Positions 12,322 to 25,246 of a stretch of 64,000 nucleotides of DNA are shown in pieces. The notes under the pieces were generated by a model. It had not been told where the DNA came from. It made no database searches and saw only the letters and a program-made list of their open reading frames with translations. Origin of the DNA: Ascochyta rabiei. Taxonomy: Eukaryota > Ascomycota > Dothideomycetes > Pleosporales > Didymellaceae. The DNA is taken from NCBI RefSeq assembly GCF_004011695.2, contig NC_082409.1, positions 62,001-126,000 on the forward strand. The letters run 5' to 3'. Within the stretch, counting starts at the first letter, position 1. The number at the start of each line of letters is the position of its first letter. The position numbers and the translations under genes were made by a program.

Positions 12322-12523
12322 TGTTAGGCGCTGGACCCGGAGGTACCTCTGCCTGTCTTAGCGAGCTACCATAGGGCTAGTCAGCCTAGACTATATAAAG
12401 GTGTCTGAGGTTATTACTAATACTCTAGTAATTAGTCTTGTTACTACATACTACGTACCTTAATACACCTGCTATCCTCTTTAACCCTATCCTCCCTTAT
12501 AATTGCTTTGTACACTTTTTACA
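12322..12523 (+). repeat. 5' LTR of Gypsy-2
   Basis: 202 bp, TGTTAGGCGC...TTTACA. Direct repeat of 19355-19556, differing at RIP-type transitions. TATATAAAGG at about 12391-12400 is a likely promoter TATA box. Confidence 0.95.
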
Positions 12524-12599
12524 TTCTAAATACCCTTATATTGCAATTAAAGATAGACCTAAGCTACTATAAGTCTTAAACTAAATTATCTAGGCTTAC

Positions 12600-15500
12600 T
12601 GTCTTTAGAGAGGGACTAAGACGACCTACCTGTAGGAGAGCTAGTAGAGCGTAAGATAACACCACCCTCTGTAGATAAGGAGATACCTTAACAGACACTA
12701 AGTGTCTATAGTGCCTTAAGAGGATCTGTAGGTCCTCTAGGTAGTACACCTTACCCTAGAATTCGTATCTGTAGGGCAGCTTCAGCTAGAGAAGGCCAGA
12801 ATAGCATAGAAGTGGGTAATTAACAACAGGAGTTAGAAAACTTGCGTAAATAGTTGTAAGAGACAAAAGACTATAAGGAACTTTCCTTTCTCTGCAAACT
12901 TAGACGCAAATACAACAAAGGAGATCTAGCAATAATCCTATCCTTCTAAAAAGTACTAGAAGAGGTAGAGAAACTATAATCTTCCCTATCTATAAATCTT
13001 CTATAACCTAAACCCCTATAGAAGTACGTAAAGCGCAACTGCGCTAAATACAACTGTTAAGAGAGAGATTATAAGAGATACTTCCTCTAATCCCTAGTTA
13101 ATTTCCTTATGGAGGAATAAAAGATTAACTTTAGCATAAGGTACCTCTTAGAGAACCTAAAGACGTTGTAGCAGGCCTACTGCACAACTAATTGCTGTAA
13201 TTAGCTAACCTAGGAACTAACATAGCAAGAGCTAAAAAGAATTATACTAGATGCTCTAGAAACGCTAGCTAAACGTAAGGAAGTAGCGTATAAATCCTTA
13301 AAGTAATATAAGCAGTAGAAATCTTAGTCCTCTATAGATCTGTTAGACTTTATACGTCTACTATAGGAGGAACTAGGCAACTTACATACGCTAGAGCTTT
13401 AAGTCCTAGAATATGTTGCTGCACTGCTCCCTAGCATACAAAAGGACTTGTTCCTTATCCCCTATAATTAAAGGGACACAATCCTAAAGGTAGAGGAATA
13501 AGCTAATATTATTAACTAGAGACTAGGTTAGTATAGCCAACAGCTACCTAAGAAGACTCTAGCTAAGGGCAAGACAACTAACAAAGGACTACAGAAGCGC
13601 TAATTTAGTAACTCTAGGTTAGAGGGGAATATAAGACCCCTAAAAAAGTTGTTTAAGTCTAAGAAGTTCTGTAAGGAGCTAGTAAAGGGTAAAAAGGGCT
13701 GAGACAGGCTATATAAGGCCTAAAACGCGTGCCTTAAGTGCAGAGAAACTAGTTACTACCGCCCTAACTACCTAAAGCTAAAGTTAAACTAGAAAGACCC
13801 TACACTAGATAAGTTAGGAAAAGACAAGGGACCTAAGAGCTAATTTCCTCTCTTGTAGCCTATATTAAATTGTCTAAGAAGAAGAAGAAGAATATCTCTC
13901 TTTATAAGGCAGTGTACCTAAAACGCATATGCCTACTTACAGTTAAAGCATCTATAGGCAACGCAGAGACTGTAGAAGCCTTAATAGATAGAGGGTTACA
14001 ACTAAACTTAATTTTAGTTCTTCTAGCAAAGGAGCAGGATCTAGAGGTTATACTATTAAATAAAATAGTGGCTAAAGGTGTAAGCAGAGTAGAATTGCCT
14101 ATCTATAGAGTAACTATAGCAGAAATATCTATTGTTAACTCCTATAGAAGACAGGAGGTCTAACAGATACCTTTTGTAGTTATAGACCTACAAAGGTATA
14201 AGATATACCTTAGATTACCCTAGATTAACTAGACAAACCCTAAGCTAAGCTATTTAAGCTGGCGTATGCTCTTCTAAGGGAAGAAGTATAGGGACTCTCC
14301 TAAACTAGAGAAAATAGCGTTAGAAGATGCTAAAGAGTTTAAACGCACTATAAGAAGTCCCTTAGCAGACGTTTATATGTGTATAGTAAACTTAGTAGGT
14401 ACATATAACCTAATATCTGCTAAAAAGGGCCTAATTCTAGAAGTGTATTACGAATATGCGCACTTAGGATTAGAGGATAATACTTAGGTCCTACTAGAGC
14501 ATAGAGAGTACAACCTAGCAATTAATATTGCAGAAGGAGCTACTTCCCCCTACTAACCGTTATACAGACTATCTGCAACAGAATTAGAGATACTTAGGAA
14601 GTATCTAGTAGAATATCTATAACGTGGCTAGATATAACACTTAAGGTTGCTAGCAGGGGCGCCTATTCTCTTTATAAAGAAGAAAGACAGTAACCTACAA
14701 CTGTATGTAGACTATAGAGGTCTAAACAAGATAACAGTTAAAAACCACTATCTATTACTACTAATTACAGAGTTACTAGAACAACTAGCGTAAGCTAAGT
14801 TCTATACTAAACTAGATGTATGTAAGGCGTATTACTATATCTAAATTAAGAAAGAGGATAAGTAGAAGACTGCTTTTTAAACTAGGTATAGACATTTTAA
14901 GTACACAGTAATACTGTTTAGACTTACAAATACTCCTGCCTAATTTCAGGCCTATATAAACAAGGCACTAATAGGATTAGTTAATGTAACTTGTATTGTG
15001 TATCTAGACAACATATTAGTATACTCTAAGACAGAGGAAGACCACGTTAGACACGTTAAGGAGGTCTTAGAGAGGCTTTGCAAAGCAAACCTCTATATGC
15101 GCTTAGACAAGTGTAAATAGCACTATTAACGCACAGAGTACCTTAGGTACATAGTCTCACCTAAAGAGGTAAGCATTAACCTAGACAGGGTTAAAACAAT
15201 CTAAGAATAGCTAATTCTGCGCACAGTTTGCAATATCTAAGTATTTATAGGCTTTATAAACTACTATTAGAGATTTATTACAGGGTTTTCTAAATTAGCC
15301 TTGCTATTAACCTAATTAACCTAGAAAGGGCTAGATTTAGCCAAATCTGGTTGAGCAATAAGGAAGGAGGAGAGTTAGCCTCTTAAGCTAAGTAAAGAAT
15401 CCCTATAAGCTTTCTAGAATATAAAGGATCTATTTATTAACATACCTATCTTAGTTTATTTTATACCTAGGAGACAGACTAGGATTAAAGTAGATGCCTC

Positions 15501-17526
15501 TAGAGGCGCTATCTCAGGAATCCTCAGTTAACTAGTCCCTAGGGAGAGTAAGCTGGCCTAATAGAGGCCTGTAGACTTCTATTTAAAGAAGTTAATCTAA
15601 GCAGAGTATAACTATAATACCTATAACTAGAAACTTCTTACAATTGTCTAGAGCCTACAGTATTAGTAGAGATACTTAGACAGTACCTTCTTTAAGATCT
15701 TAACAGATTACTAAAACCTAAAATAGTTTATAGAAACAAAGGGTCTTAGCTATTAGCAAGTAAGGGCATACTTAGTGTTATCTAAGTTTAACTTTGTCAT
15801 TACTTATTACCTAGGGTCTATAAACCCTGCAGATAGACCCTTACAGCATCCTAATTATATAAGAGAGGCGTAAGACCCCTTATAAAAGTACAACAAGGCT
15901 TTTATACAACTGCTTTAGGAGATCCTAACTAGAAGGAACCCTAATGCTCCCCTAGTAGTAGCTATAACCCTTTATTTGTCTGTAAAAGGAAGAAAGGACA
16001 TAAGGGATCTTAAAAGAGAAGAATTAAGAGAGAACAGTTAGACAGAGCTGACAACAGACTCAGACAACACAGACAAACTCTCTAGCACTAAAAAAGAGTT
16101 AAGCAACGTTAAAATAGGACAAAATAACCTAGAAAAAGATAATATAGCTAAGGAGAGGCGTATCTTACTTATAAGGCTAAAAGATAAAGTACAAGTTATT
16201 AAAGAACGTTATAATAACCTAATGTTAGGACACTTTAGAGCACAAAGGACCTTAGAGAAGATTTAGCGCAGATACACCTAGAAGGGCATTAATAAGGATG
16301 TATCTAACTACTGCCACAACTGCTTAGTATATAGGAGATTAACTGCTGCCTAACATAAACTGTACAGGTTATTACAACCTTTACTAGTGCTAAGCTAACT
16401 ATAGAAGGACGTAACAATAGATTTTATTATAGAATTACCCTCTAGCAAGGTGGCTATGCTAGTGTATAACTCTATACTAGTAGTAGTGTGCAAATTAACT
16501 AAAATATCACACTACATACTAGCTAGGGCTAATTAGGATAGAAAAGACCTAGCACACACGTAGATTAGAGAAATTATCTGCTTACACAGCGCGATAGCAC
16601 AAATTATCTTAGATTAGGGGCTGCTAATAAACTTAAAGACGTAGGAAACCTTTAACTACTATTTAAACTTAAGACAAGTCTTAACGTCAGCCTATTATCC
16701 CTAGATAGATAGCCAAATAGAAAGGCAAAATCAGACTCTTAAACAGTACTTACGTTGCTATTCTACTCTAGAATAAGATAATTAGGCCCTATAGATTTTA
16801 ATTGCAGAATTTGCGTATAATAATAGTATTTACGCATCTATAAACGTAACACCTTTCTAAGCCTGTTATAGTATAGATCTAAGGAGCACAGATTAGCCTA
16901 CTTTGGCATTAAAAGGCGGAGAATCTCCCCTTGCGAAGGAATTAGCTGCTAGAGTTATTACCTTACAGGCTACCTGCAAAGCAAAAATAGAAAAGTTAAA
17001 CAAGTATTAAAAGAAACACTTAGATAAGAAACAACTACTAGCACCCTTTAAAGTAGGCAACAAAGTACTAGTCTCTAGTAAGAACATTAGAACAGTACGC
17101 CTAAAAAAGAAGCTAGACTAGAAATACCTAGGACCTAGGACTATTACAGCCTAGATCGGCCCTAGTGCATACAGAGTAGACCTGCTAGAAACAAAAGAGA
17201 TCTATCTAGTATTCTATGCGTTACTACTAGACCTATCCACACTAAGAAGTTAACTCTTAATTACACAGGAACTAATATAAGAACCTATAGGTAAAGGGGA
17301 AGAGAAGGTGTAGGATGTAGAAAAAGTCCTTAATAGGAGGTAACTAGACAATAGACAGTAGGAATACCTTATTAAGTAGTACAGATTCCCTAACTTGGAG
17401 AATTCCTAGGAAATTAGAACAAATCTTTCTAAAGAAGTGCTAAAATAATACTAGAAAATAATAAAGTAACTACTTAGACTCCGTAATAAGACGTTAAGGT
17501 TAAAGTCTAAAAAAGGGGGGGACTAA
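12600..17526 (+). pseudogene. Gypsy-2 gag-pol polyprotein remnant
   Basis: Single + strand coding direction. Gag ends in a CCHC-type knuckle (CLKCRETSYYRPN, about 13735-13775). The protease follows as ALIDRGLQLNLI near 13977-14014, where the family has ALIDSGxxxNxI; a 98-codon stretch here (13870-14163) has escaped stops. RT spans about 14530-15200, with YLDN at 15001-15012 in place of the catalytic YxDD. RNase H is near 15480-15760. Integrase is near 16190-17200 (CHNC at 16315-16326; IDFI near 16420; ILDQG near 16608). A chromodomain is near 17310-17450. The gene cannot make active enzyme. Confidence 0.93.
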
Positions 17527-17929
17527 AAAGGCTAAATACCTTTACTTAATTATAATTTTTCCCTATAGGGGTTTTTTAATTAATAAGTATTTAATAGTTT
17601 ACACTAAGAGAGAACATAACCCTACCTTACCCTAAGAAATACAGACTATCTAAAGCAGATATCTTTTAGCCTATTATAGCTATTTCTAATATAAGGAGAT
17701 AAAGAAAGTTACATACTACGTTATATAGTTATAATTGCAAGTAAATATAGGAGAATTAGTATAGAAGAACACCTTCCTAGTATTATTTAGACTATCTAAG
17801 AGTGTAATGCACCTAATTACCATATTAGCCTAAAACTATCTACTAACTATAAACTTAGGTATTATTAATCTAAACCTTCTATTATAGGGAACATCGATTA
17901 ACTATAACTACTACTATAGGTATAAGTAG

Positions 17930-18600
17930 TAGCCTTGCAACTACTATAAGGCTTCTTAGCAGCAGCAGCGGCGGCGGCAGCATTGGCGGCAGCCTGTTCA
18001 GCGGCCTCCTGTTCCTCTCGCTCCTCCTAGAGTTAGCTAAGGGTCTTTCTAGTGCCTGTAATCTGGTACTTTAACTAAAAGAAGTTAGACATTATTAAAA
18101 CAGGTTAAAACATGCTATAATACCTTCTTACAGGGGGTAATAGGCGCATCTAGATTAGACTTGCTACTACTCTCCTCTAACAACTTCTTTTGCTTTATCT
18201 TAGCCTTAACAGCGCTAGCCTTAGATTAATTGCGCTTCTTAACGTAGATACTGGACAAGGTTAACTTACGTGCGCAGGTGTTGCTATTATAGAGTGTAAG
18301 TAGCTCTTCCTACAGTAAATAGTTCTTACAAAGGTTAGATTATACTATAATAAGCCTAAAAGAGACAGAATGTACTCTAAAATTATACCTAGCAATAAGC
18401 TAGCCTAGTTAATAATAGACTTGCCTATTACAGTCTTCTTATTAATAGACATAGACGTAGTGGTAGCAGGTGTTATAGGGGTAGTCTTAACACTAGCAGC
18501 ATTAACAATAGCGGCATAAGCAGTAGTAACTAGGCAATAACTAGAGTAAAGGCGCGCTATGTTGCTAGAAAGGCTTAAATAGCTGTTAGCGTACTTATTA
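17930..18600 (-). pseudogene. Antisense coding-like frame of Gypsy-2
   Basis: Counterpart of 4690-5345. The minus-strand translation starts with a Ser/Thr-rich part containing SMSINKKTVIGKSIIN (about 18460-18410). It passes through a Lys-rich segment (AVKAKIKQKKLLEES near 18220-18175) and ends in a Glu/Gln- then Ala-rich run with a Lys pair (EEREEQEAAEQAAANAAA, about 18030-17955). GC content of the Ala-rich run is far above the surroundings. The same order in both copies supports a real ancestral ORF of unknown function. Broken by several TAA/TAG and at least one frame change. Confidence 0.5.
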
Positions 18601-19354
18601 GGGCCCTAAACGTGTTAAAAGATGCTAAAACAAGCTAAAAGGAGACAAAACACATACTAATAGGCAATTCTTATTACTATTATAACACTCTCTATAGTAG
18701 TAGGCCTAGGCGTCCCTATAACGCAGGCTACTCTACAAAGCTAGGTTAATAGAGATACAATAGTCCCTATAGACATTACTATTAGTAATGTAGTAGAGAC
18801 AGAGTATACAGCATTACTTAGCAGTCCTACTATTCTTAGTAATGTTAATCTTGCAGTAGGCAGGTATTAACATAACGGCTATAGCGAATAGTAGTTAGTA
18901 ACAGTTAGAAATAGTTAGTGGTGGGTGGTAGCAGTTAGGAGCAGTCTAAAGAGGTTACTAGGGCGTATTATGCGGTGCTATCTGCCAAAACGTGTCAGAA
19001 CGTGCTAGAAAGACCTAGAAAATCCCTTAGCTATCCTTATAAAAGTGCTGGACAGAATGGATAGCTTATATGCTGCCAGCCACCTAGTTAGAGCTTTAGC
19101 CTGCGCGGGCGGCTGCCTAGACCCTAGAGGTGAAGTGAGAGGTGAGAGGGGATTTCTGTTTGACTTTCACTAGGTAAAGGCAGAATTAGGATTAAGCCCT
19201 ATCTAGCCTTACAAGGCGTCTAAAACGCCTAAACCTAGTTAGAATTAGCTATAACAGGACAGACAGAGTAAAAATGTCTAAAGCTAGGCTAAAATAATAT
19301 AGTATTGCTAATTATACTATTGTTTAAGCCAAACAATCTAAAGAAGGGAGGCAT

Positions 19355-19556
19355 TATTAGGCGCTAGACCTAGAGGTACCTCTGCCTGTCTTAGCGAGCT
19401 ACTATAGGGCTAGTTAGCCTAGACTATATAAAGGTGTCTAAGGTTATTGCTAATACTCCAGCAATTAGTCTTGTTACTACATACTACGTACCTCAATACA
19501 CCTGCTATCCTCTTTAACCCTATCCTCCCTCGTAATCGCTTTGTACACTCTTTACA
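19355..19556 (+). repeat. 3' LTR of Gypsy-2
   Basis: 202 bp, starting TATTAG (RIP-altered TGTTAG) after the AGAAGGGAGG tract and ending TTTACA, then the TAAAC duplication. Confidence 0.95.
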
Positions 19557-21874
19557 TAAACTAAGTGTAAGAATAAAGGAAACTAAAGCGTACAACAACT
19601 ACAGTGTTCCTAGACATTAAAGGAGCCTTTAACTACGTCTTACTAGGCTAACTACTTACTATCCTATAACAACTAAAGCTACTATGCAGCCTAATAGCCT
19701 AGATCTAATTATTCCTCTCTAGACGCTAACTATAACTGTCCTTTAATAGAGAAATAGAATAATTTAGTAATATAAACGCTGAAATCCTATGATAAATTTC
19801 TATCTTACCTATTCTGTTCCTGATATTCTATTAGACCTCTATTCCAGTTAATTACAAACTACTCGCTATCCCACCTAGACAACCTAGCTATTACAGTATT
19901 ATCTACTAGCCTAAAGAAAAATATCTGTCTACTAGAAAGAGATATAGCTAGCTTATTTGTAAAAGGATCTAGCTGTGTAATTTAGTTTAATGCGCTAAAC
20001 ACTGAACTTATCTACTTTACCACAGGCTAAAAGGCAGAAACCTACACCTTTACCCTGCTAGACATGTCTACAATAACTCTAAAAAAGACTGTTAAATAGC
20101 TAGGAATCTACTTTGACAACAGGCTCTCTTTTAAGGAGCATGCTGCCACAAGAATCAGCTAAGTAAGAAATGCCTTCTACAGAATGTGCAGACTAGCAAA
20201 CAGCAACAAAGGCCTTATACCTACTACCCTCTAATAAATATACCTAGCCTGTGTTACTAGCATAGCAGACTATAGATGCTAGGTCTTCTAGAAGCAACAA
20301 GCAGGAATAGCAAAACAACTACAAGGACTACAGAACCTAGTATTTAGGAAAATCTTAGGCACCTTCTAAACCTTACCTATAATTCTATAAGTGGTAGAGG
20401 CAGCACTAGCCCCCCCTATAATAAGGCTAAACACTGTAATAAGAAAGTACGCCTTTAGAGCTAGGAAGCTCCTAAAGAACTACCCTATCTATACTGCTAC
20501 AACACAGCTAAAATCTACCCTACAAAACACAGACCTAGACTCTAGCACAGAGTAAAGAGAGGTTAACTATACTAGGCTAAGAATAGGACCTCCTGTATAG
20601 CTTATACAAATTACATAGTCTATTAAAAAAGCTATGCCTAGCATAAGAGAAGAAAAACTAAAAGACTTCTACTTCTGCCCCTAGAACAAGGCTATTGCAT
20701 ACTAAACTGAAATCTTAAAACTACTAAAAGAAGAAGAAGTAAAAGCATATAAAACACAGATGCTATAAAAAGTAGGAAGTAATGTACTAGCTATCTACAC
20801 AGACGCTTCTTCTGTAGAGGGAGGCCTAGGGATAGGAGTAGGAATTACAGTCTTAGACTACAACTAAGGGCCTAAGGAAATCTACACTATAAACTATAAT
20901 ATTAGTAAGGGCCAAATTGTATACAACAGAGAACTAGAAGGAATAATAAGAGGCTTTAAAATTGCAGCTACTATAGCTACTACAGGACAGGACGTCTAAG
21001 TCTTTACAGACAACTAGGCAGCTATCCTAAGACTAAAAACTCCTTTAAACAAGCCTAGACAGGCTTAGCAAATACGCTGTATAAAGGCAGCTAAAACTAT
21101 TAAAGATAAAGGAGCTACAATTAGCCTTAAATGGACCCCTAGCCACTAAGACATTGCAGGAAACAAGAAAGCAGACCTTCTAGCAAAAGAAGTAATAGAA
21201 AAGAGGCCTACCTCTAATGCTACAAGTATTGCTATAACTAGAATTTAAGTAAAAGCTATTACAAAAGACAAATAGGTTTACAAACTAGTTACCTATAAAG
21301 CTAAAGTAATCCTAAGGAAAGCAGACACCTACGCAGTAAAATACTAGCTAGGACTAATAAACAGGATAAAACTACCTAAAAATACCAAACAAGCGGTAGC
21401 AAGTGCCTACTACTAACTAAAACTAGGATATAGATATAATAAAGTATACCTCTATAATATACAGAAGGTAGATAGTAATAGATATATCTGTAGCTACACA
21501 TAAATAACTTAACACCTTCTACTTATCTGTAAAGAATATAAATAAGCAAGAAAAATAATGCAGGACAGCCTACAAGTACAACAACTCTTAATACAACTAC
21601 TACTACACACAACCTAGGGAATTTAAGCTACTCTAGCTTTTATTTTAGACACTAGAATAGGTACCTGCAAGTGGTACCTACAACAAACAACAGACACCTA
21701 AAAAATGCTGTTAACCCTCTAGAGCATAGGCTCTTACTACAGGACTCTAAACCTATATTTACTATCCCCTTTTACAATCACGCTTCTTAAATTACTAGAG
21801 TAGCTTAACTGCTCTTGTCTTATATAGTCTTAGACTCCTACAGGACGTTAAACTTATTAATTAAATAATTAATC
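19557..21874 (+). mobile_element. LINE-2, 3' segment: rest of ORF2 and 3' tail
   Basis: Continues ORF2: RT (SVPRH/FLDIKGAFNY near 19600; MCRLANSNKGL near 20185), then a type-I RNase H (YTDASS at about 20796-20813, NRELEGII near 20930, TDNQAA near 21008, TPSHQDIAGNKKAD near 21137-21178) and a C-terminal Cys/His segment (HLLLICKEY near 21513-21540). An RNase H after RT is typical of the Tad1 clade. It ends in a TTAATTAAATAATTAAT tail at about 21857-21873, then the 13-bp target duplication. Confidence 0.9.
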
Positions 21875-21887
21875 AAATCTCTGCAAT

Positions 21888-22243
21888 GGCCCGTGCGCTT
21901 GAAAAAAAGACCGGTTAAAGGCATAACAAACAGAGAACTCCTAGCTATAGCTATTGCCTGCCTAGCAATTGCTATACAGCTATTACCTTATTACAAATAC
22001 CCCCTATTATAACTAGCTATACCGACCTCCTATACCTAGACAAAGTTAACTAAACAATAGCTTAAACCTACCCCTAATACGAACACTATATGAATAAAGC
22101 AACAGCTCTCTCCTTAGGCCTATAGATACCTGCTGCCTTAGTGAAGTAGCAGGTCTATATCCCTAGCTATATCCTACAAAATTAACTAAGCAACAGCTTA
22201 AACACCCCCAGCAGTCTACTACTAGCAATAGTAATAGACAAAC

Positions 22244-22289
<46 letters not shown>

Positions 22290-22592
22290 AACAACAACAA
22301 CAACAACAACAATACAAAGACCATGTACTGCAATAGCAATAGCTAGCAATAGACAACAAACAATAAACGCTAGAACTACCTACTTGTAGGATAGTTCTAC
22401 ACAACCCTAATTCAACAGGGCAACAGCTCTTCTCAACAACCTAGGGCACAGGCCCTCACTATTGGATTACAAACATACATTTACTATCCCTTTAAACAAA
22501 CACACTCCTTAAATTACTAGAGCAGCTTAACTGCTCTTGTCTTATATAGTCTTAGACTTACACAGGACGTTAAACTTATTAATTAATTAATT
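21888..22592 (+). mobile_element. Element E, 3' segment ending in a LINE-like 3' tail
   Basis: Resumes E after the LINE-2 duplication. The last 155 bp (about 22438-22592) match the 3' ends of LINE-1 and LINE-2 (TTAAATTACTAGAGCAGC, TAGTCTTAGACTTAC, a TTAAT-repeat tail), while the rest does not resemble the LINEs. With a 15-bp target duplication and a tail copying the LINE 3' end, E (~0.9 kb in all) looks like a non-autonomous retroposon mobilised by the LINE machinery; a chimeric or internally rearranged LINE copy is the alternative. Contains an AAC microsatellite. No convincing ORF. Confidence 0.65.
22245..22312 (+). repeat. (AAC)n microsatellite
   Basis: About 22 near-perfect AAC units with one interrupting ATA, inside element E. 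On the minus strand it reads as a poly-Cys run, which is an artefact of the repeat. Confidence 0.97.
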
Positions 22593-24550
22593 AACATCTA
22601 ACTACTAGAAAGAGATATAGCTAGCCTATTTACGAATAGATCTAGCTGTGTAATTTAGTTTAATGCATTAAAAACTAAACTTATCTACTTTACTATAGGC
22701 TAAAAAGCAGAAACCTATACTCTTACTTTGCTAGACAAGTCTATAATAACACTAAAAAATACTGTTAAATAGCTAGGAATTTATTTTAACAACAGACTCT
22801 TGTTTAAAAAGCACGCTGTTATAAGGATTAGCTAGGTAAGAAACACCTTCTATAGAATGTGCAGACTAGCAAACAGCAGTAAGGGCCTTACACCTACTGC
22901 CCTTAGACAAATATACCTAGCCTGCGTTACTAGCATAGCAGACTATAGCTGCTAGGTCTTCTAGAAGCAATAAGCAGGAATAGCAAAACAACTGCAAGGA
23001 CTACAGAACCTAGCACTTAGGAAAATCTTAGGTACCTTCTAAACCTTACCTATAATACCTTAAGAGGTAAAGGTAGTACTAGCCCCTTCTACTATAAGGC
23101 TAAACTCTGCTATAAGAAATTACGCCTTTAGAGCTAGAAAGCTACTAAAGAACTATCCTATCTACACTGCTACAACACAGCTAAAGTCCACTCTACAAAA
23201 CACAGTCCTAGACTCTAGCGCAGAGTACGGAGAGGTTAACCTTACTAGGCTAAGAGTAGGACTGCCTATATAGCTTATGCAAATCACATAGTCTATAGAG
23301 AAGGCTACGCCTAGCATAAGAGAAGAAAAACTAAAAGACTACTACTTCTGCCCCCAGAACAAGGCTATAGCATACTAGGCTGAAATCTTAAGACTACTAA
23401 AAAAAGTAGAATTAAAAGCATATAAAACACAGATGCTATAAAAAGTAGGAAGTAATATACTAGCTAACTACACAGACGCTTCCTCTATAGAGAAAGGCCT
23501 AGGTATAGGAGTAGGAATTAAAGTCCTAGACTACAAACAACAGCCTAAGAAAATCTACTCTACAAGCTATAATATTAGCAAAGGCTTAATTGTATATAAT
23601 AGAGAACTAGAAGGCATAATAAGAGGATTTAAAATTGTAGCTACTATAGCTACTGTAACACAGAACATCTAAGTCTTTGTAGATAATTAGGCAGCAATCC
23701 TAAGACTAAAAACTCCTTTAAAAAAACCTAGACAGGCCTAGCAAATACGCTGCACAAAGGCAGCTAAAACTATTAAAAATAAAGGAGCTACAATCAGCCC
23801 TAAATAGGCCCCTAGACACCAGGACATTGCAGAAAACAAGAAAGCAGACCCTCTAGTAAAAGAAGCAACTAAAAAGAGGCCTACCCCTAACTTAACAGGC
23901 ACTACTATAACTAGAATTTAAATTAAAGCTATTACAACAAAAGAGTAGAAACATAAACTAGACACCTACACAGCTAAAGTAATCCTAAGGAAAGCAAGCA
24001 CCTATATAGCAAAATACTAGCTAGAACTAACAAACAAGAGAAACCTACTAAAAAACACTAAGAGAGAGGTAGCTAGTGCATATTACTAACTAAAACTAGG
24101 ATATAGATATAACAAAGCATACCTACACAATATATAGAAGGTAGATAACAACAGATATATCTGCAGCTACATACAAACAACACAACACCTCCTACTAAGC
24201 TGTAGAGAATACAGAGACGTAAGGAAAACAATGTAAGACAGCCTATAAGGACAAAGGCTTACAATAACCCTACTACTACACACATACTAAGGAATTATAG
24301 CTACTCTAGCTTTTATTTTAAAGATAAGAGTAGGCATACGTAAGTGGTACCTACAACAAACAACAGACACCTAAATTCCTCTGTTTACTTCTTAGAGCAT
24401 AGGCTCTTACTATAGGACTTTGAACACACATTTACTATTCCCCTTTACAAACACGCTCCTTAAATTACTAGAGTAGCTTAACTACTTTCTTCTTATATAG
24501 TCTTAGACTCACACAGGACGTTTAACTCATCAATCAATCAATCAATCAAA
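22593..24550 (+). mobile_element. LINE-1, 3' segment: end of ORF2, 3' UTR and ATCA tail
   Basis: Starts with the repeated 15-bp target of element E and continues ORF2 where 8322 left off: MCRLANSSKGL near 22857, RNase H (YTDAS near 23470-23485, NRELEGII near 23600), the C-terminal zinc segment near 24165-24215. It ends in about five ATCA units (24527-24548), a LINE-type simple-repeat tail, directly followed by the balanced DNA of island 1. This is the junction of LINE-1 with host DNA. Confidence 0.88.
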
Positions 24551-25246
24551 ACCAGATCTCGCTGCTTGCAAAGTGCGCGTACGTACTGGTAGCAGACAGG
24601 CAAGGGTTTTGTAATTTTCGCGGTTCTCACTAAGCTTAAGACATATTTGACGCTGCTTGTAAAGTGCGTGAATGCGCTGGCTAGGCCACAAGCACATCCG
24701 CATTGAAACGAGCGGAGTGCTGTACTTTGCAGAGGACCTGTGCAGGGGACGCCGTAGCACTTGAATATCCTCAGCTAAACCTGCCTGCTCCCTTGGCCTG
24801 TACGTGGCCACCATGTATACTGTATAATGCCTCTCTATCTCTGCCGAAAACCACATCAGTCTTCTCTAGGCCCCTAGTGTCAGGACCCAGCTTATCACTC
24901 TTGTGACCTCTCTCAGGCTTGTGATGGGCGTTTTTGTTTGTTTCCGGCGATGCCTTGAACCCCGATGTTTACTGTAACAATCCCAGGATTCAGGAAGCAG
25001 TATTGCTCTACACAACAGAGACAACTCGTGTCTAGAATAAAAGGTCAGTTGCAGTGAACGCATCGGGCAGTTAAAACAAGTGGAGACTCCGTGGAGCGAG
25101 AAGGAGGCAGAAAGCTGTGTGAGCGAAGGTGTACGCAAGAACAAGATCGGTCCAGTTGAGCGGTGACAACCTAAGGAAGTGGATGTGCCAATAGTGTTGA
25201 TACCGCTTGCTGTGGAAGGACCAAGAGTGCATTGCCTGCGCGATAA
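24542..25246 (-). pseudogene. Decayed minus-strand coding frame truncated by LINE-1
   Basis: One minus-strand frame stays open for about 235 codons with a single TAG (24866-24868; CAG to TAG fits), where chance would give about ten stops. It runs without break from 25246 into the LINE-1 tail, where TGA in the ATCA repeat ends it, so the insertion probably cut off the true 3' end. The product is unrecognised: Ser/Thr/Leu-rich first half, then an Arg-rich second half. The upstream limit is a TAA at 25247-25249, again one transition from CAA. It may be an exon of the same gene as 25471-26019 or a chance open stretch. Confidence 0.4.

Larger units (their letters stand above)
12322..19556 (+). mobile_element. 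Gypsy-2: complete chromovirus, 7235 bp, inserted in LINE-2
   Basis: Both 202-bp LTRs are present and the TAAAC duplications match exactly. The unoccupied site can be checked against LINE-1 near 7945. Order: 5' LTR, gag with zinc knuckle, protease, RT, RNase H, integrase, chromodomain, G-run tract (17515-17521), an antisense coding-like segment, polypurine tract (19341-19352), 3' LTR. Same family as Gypsy-1. Fully degraded by RIP. Confidence 0.95.

Noticed and set aside
22222..22404. Minus-strand ORF with a long Cys run
   Set aside because: The Cys run is the AAC microsatellite read backwards; no coding support on either side.
24703..24906. + strand ORF in island 1
   Set aside because: Lies opposite a much longer minus-strand frame and starts without context.
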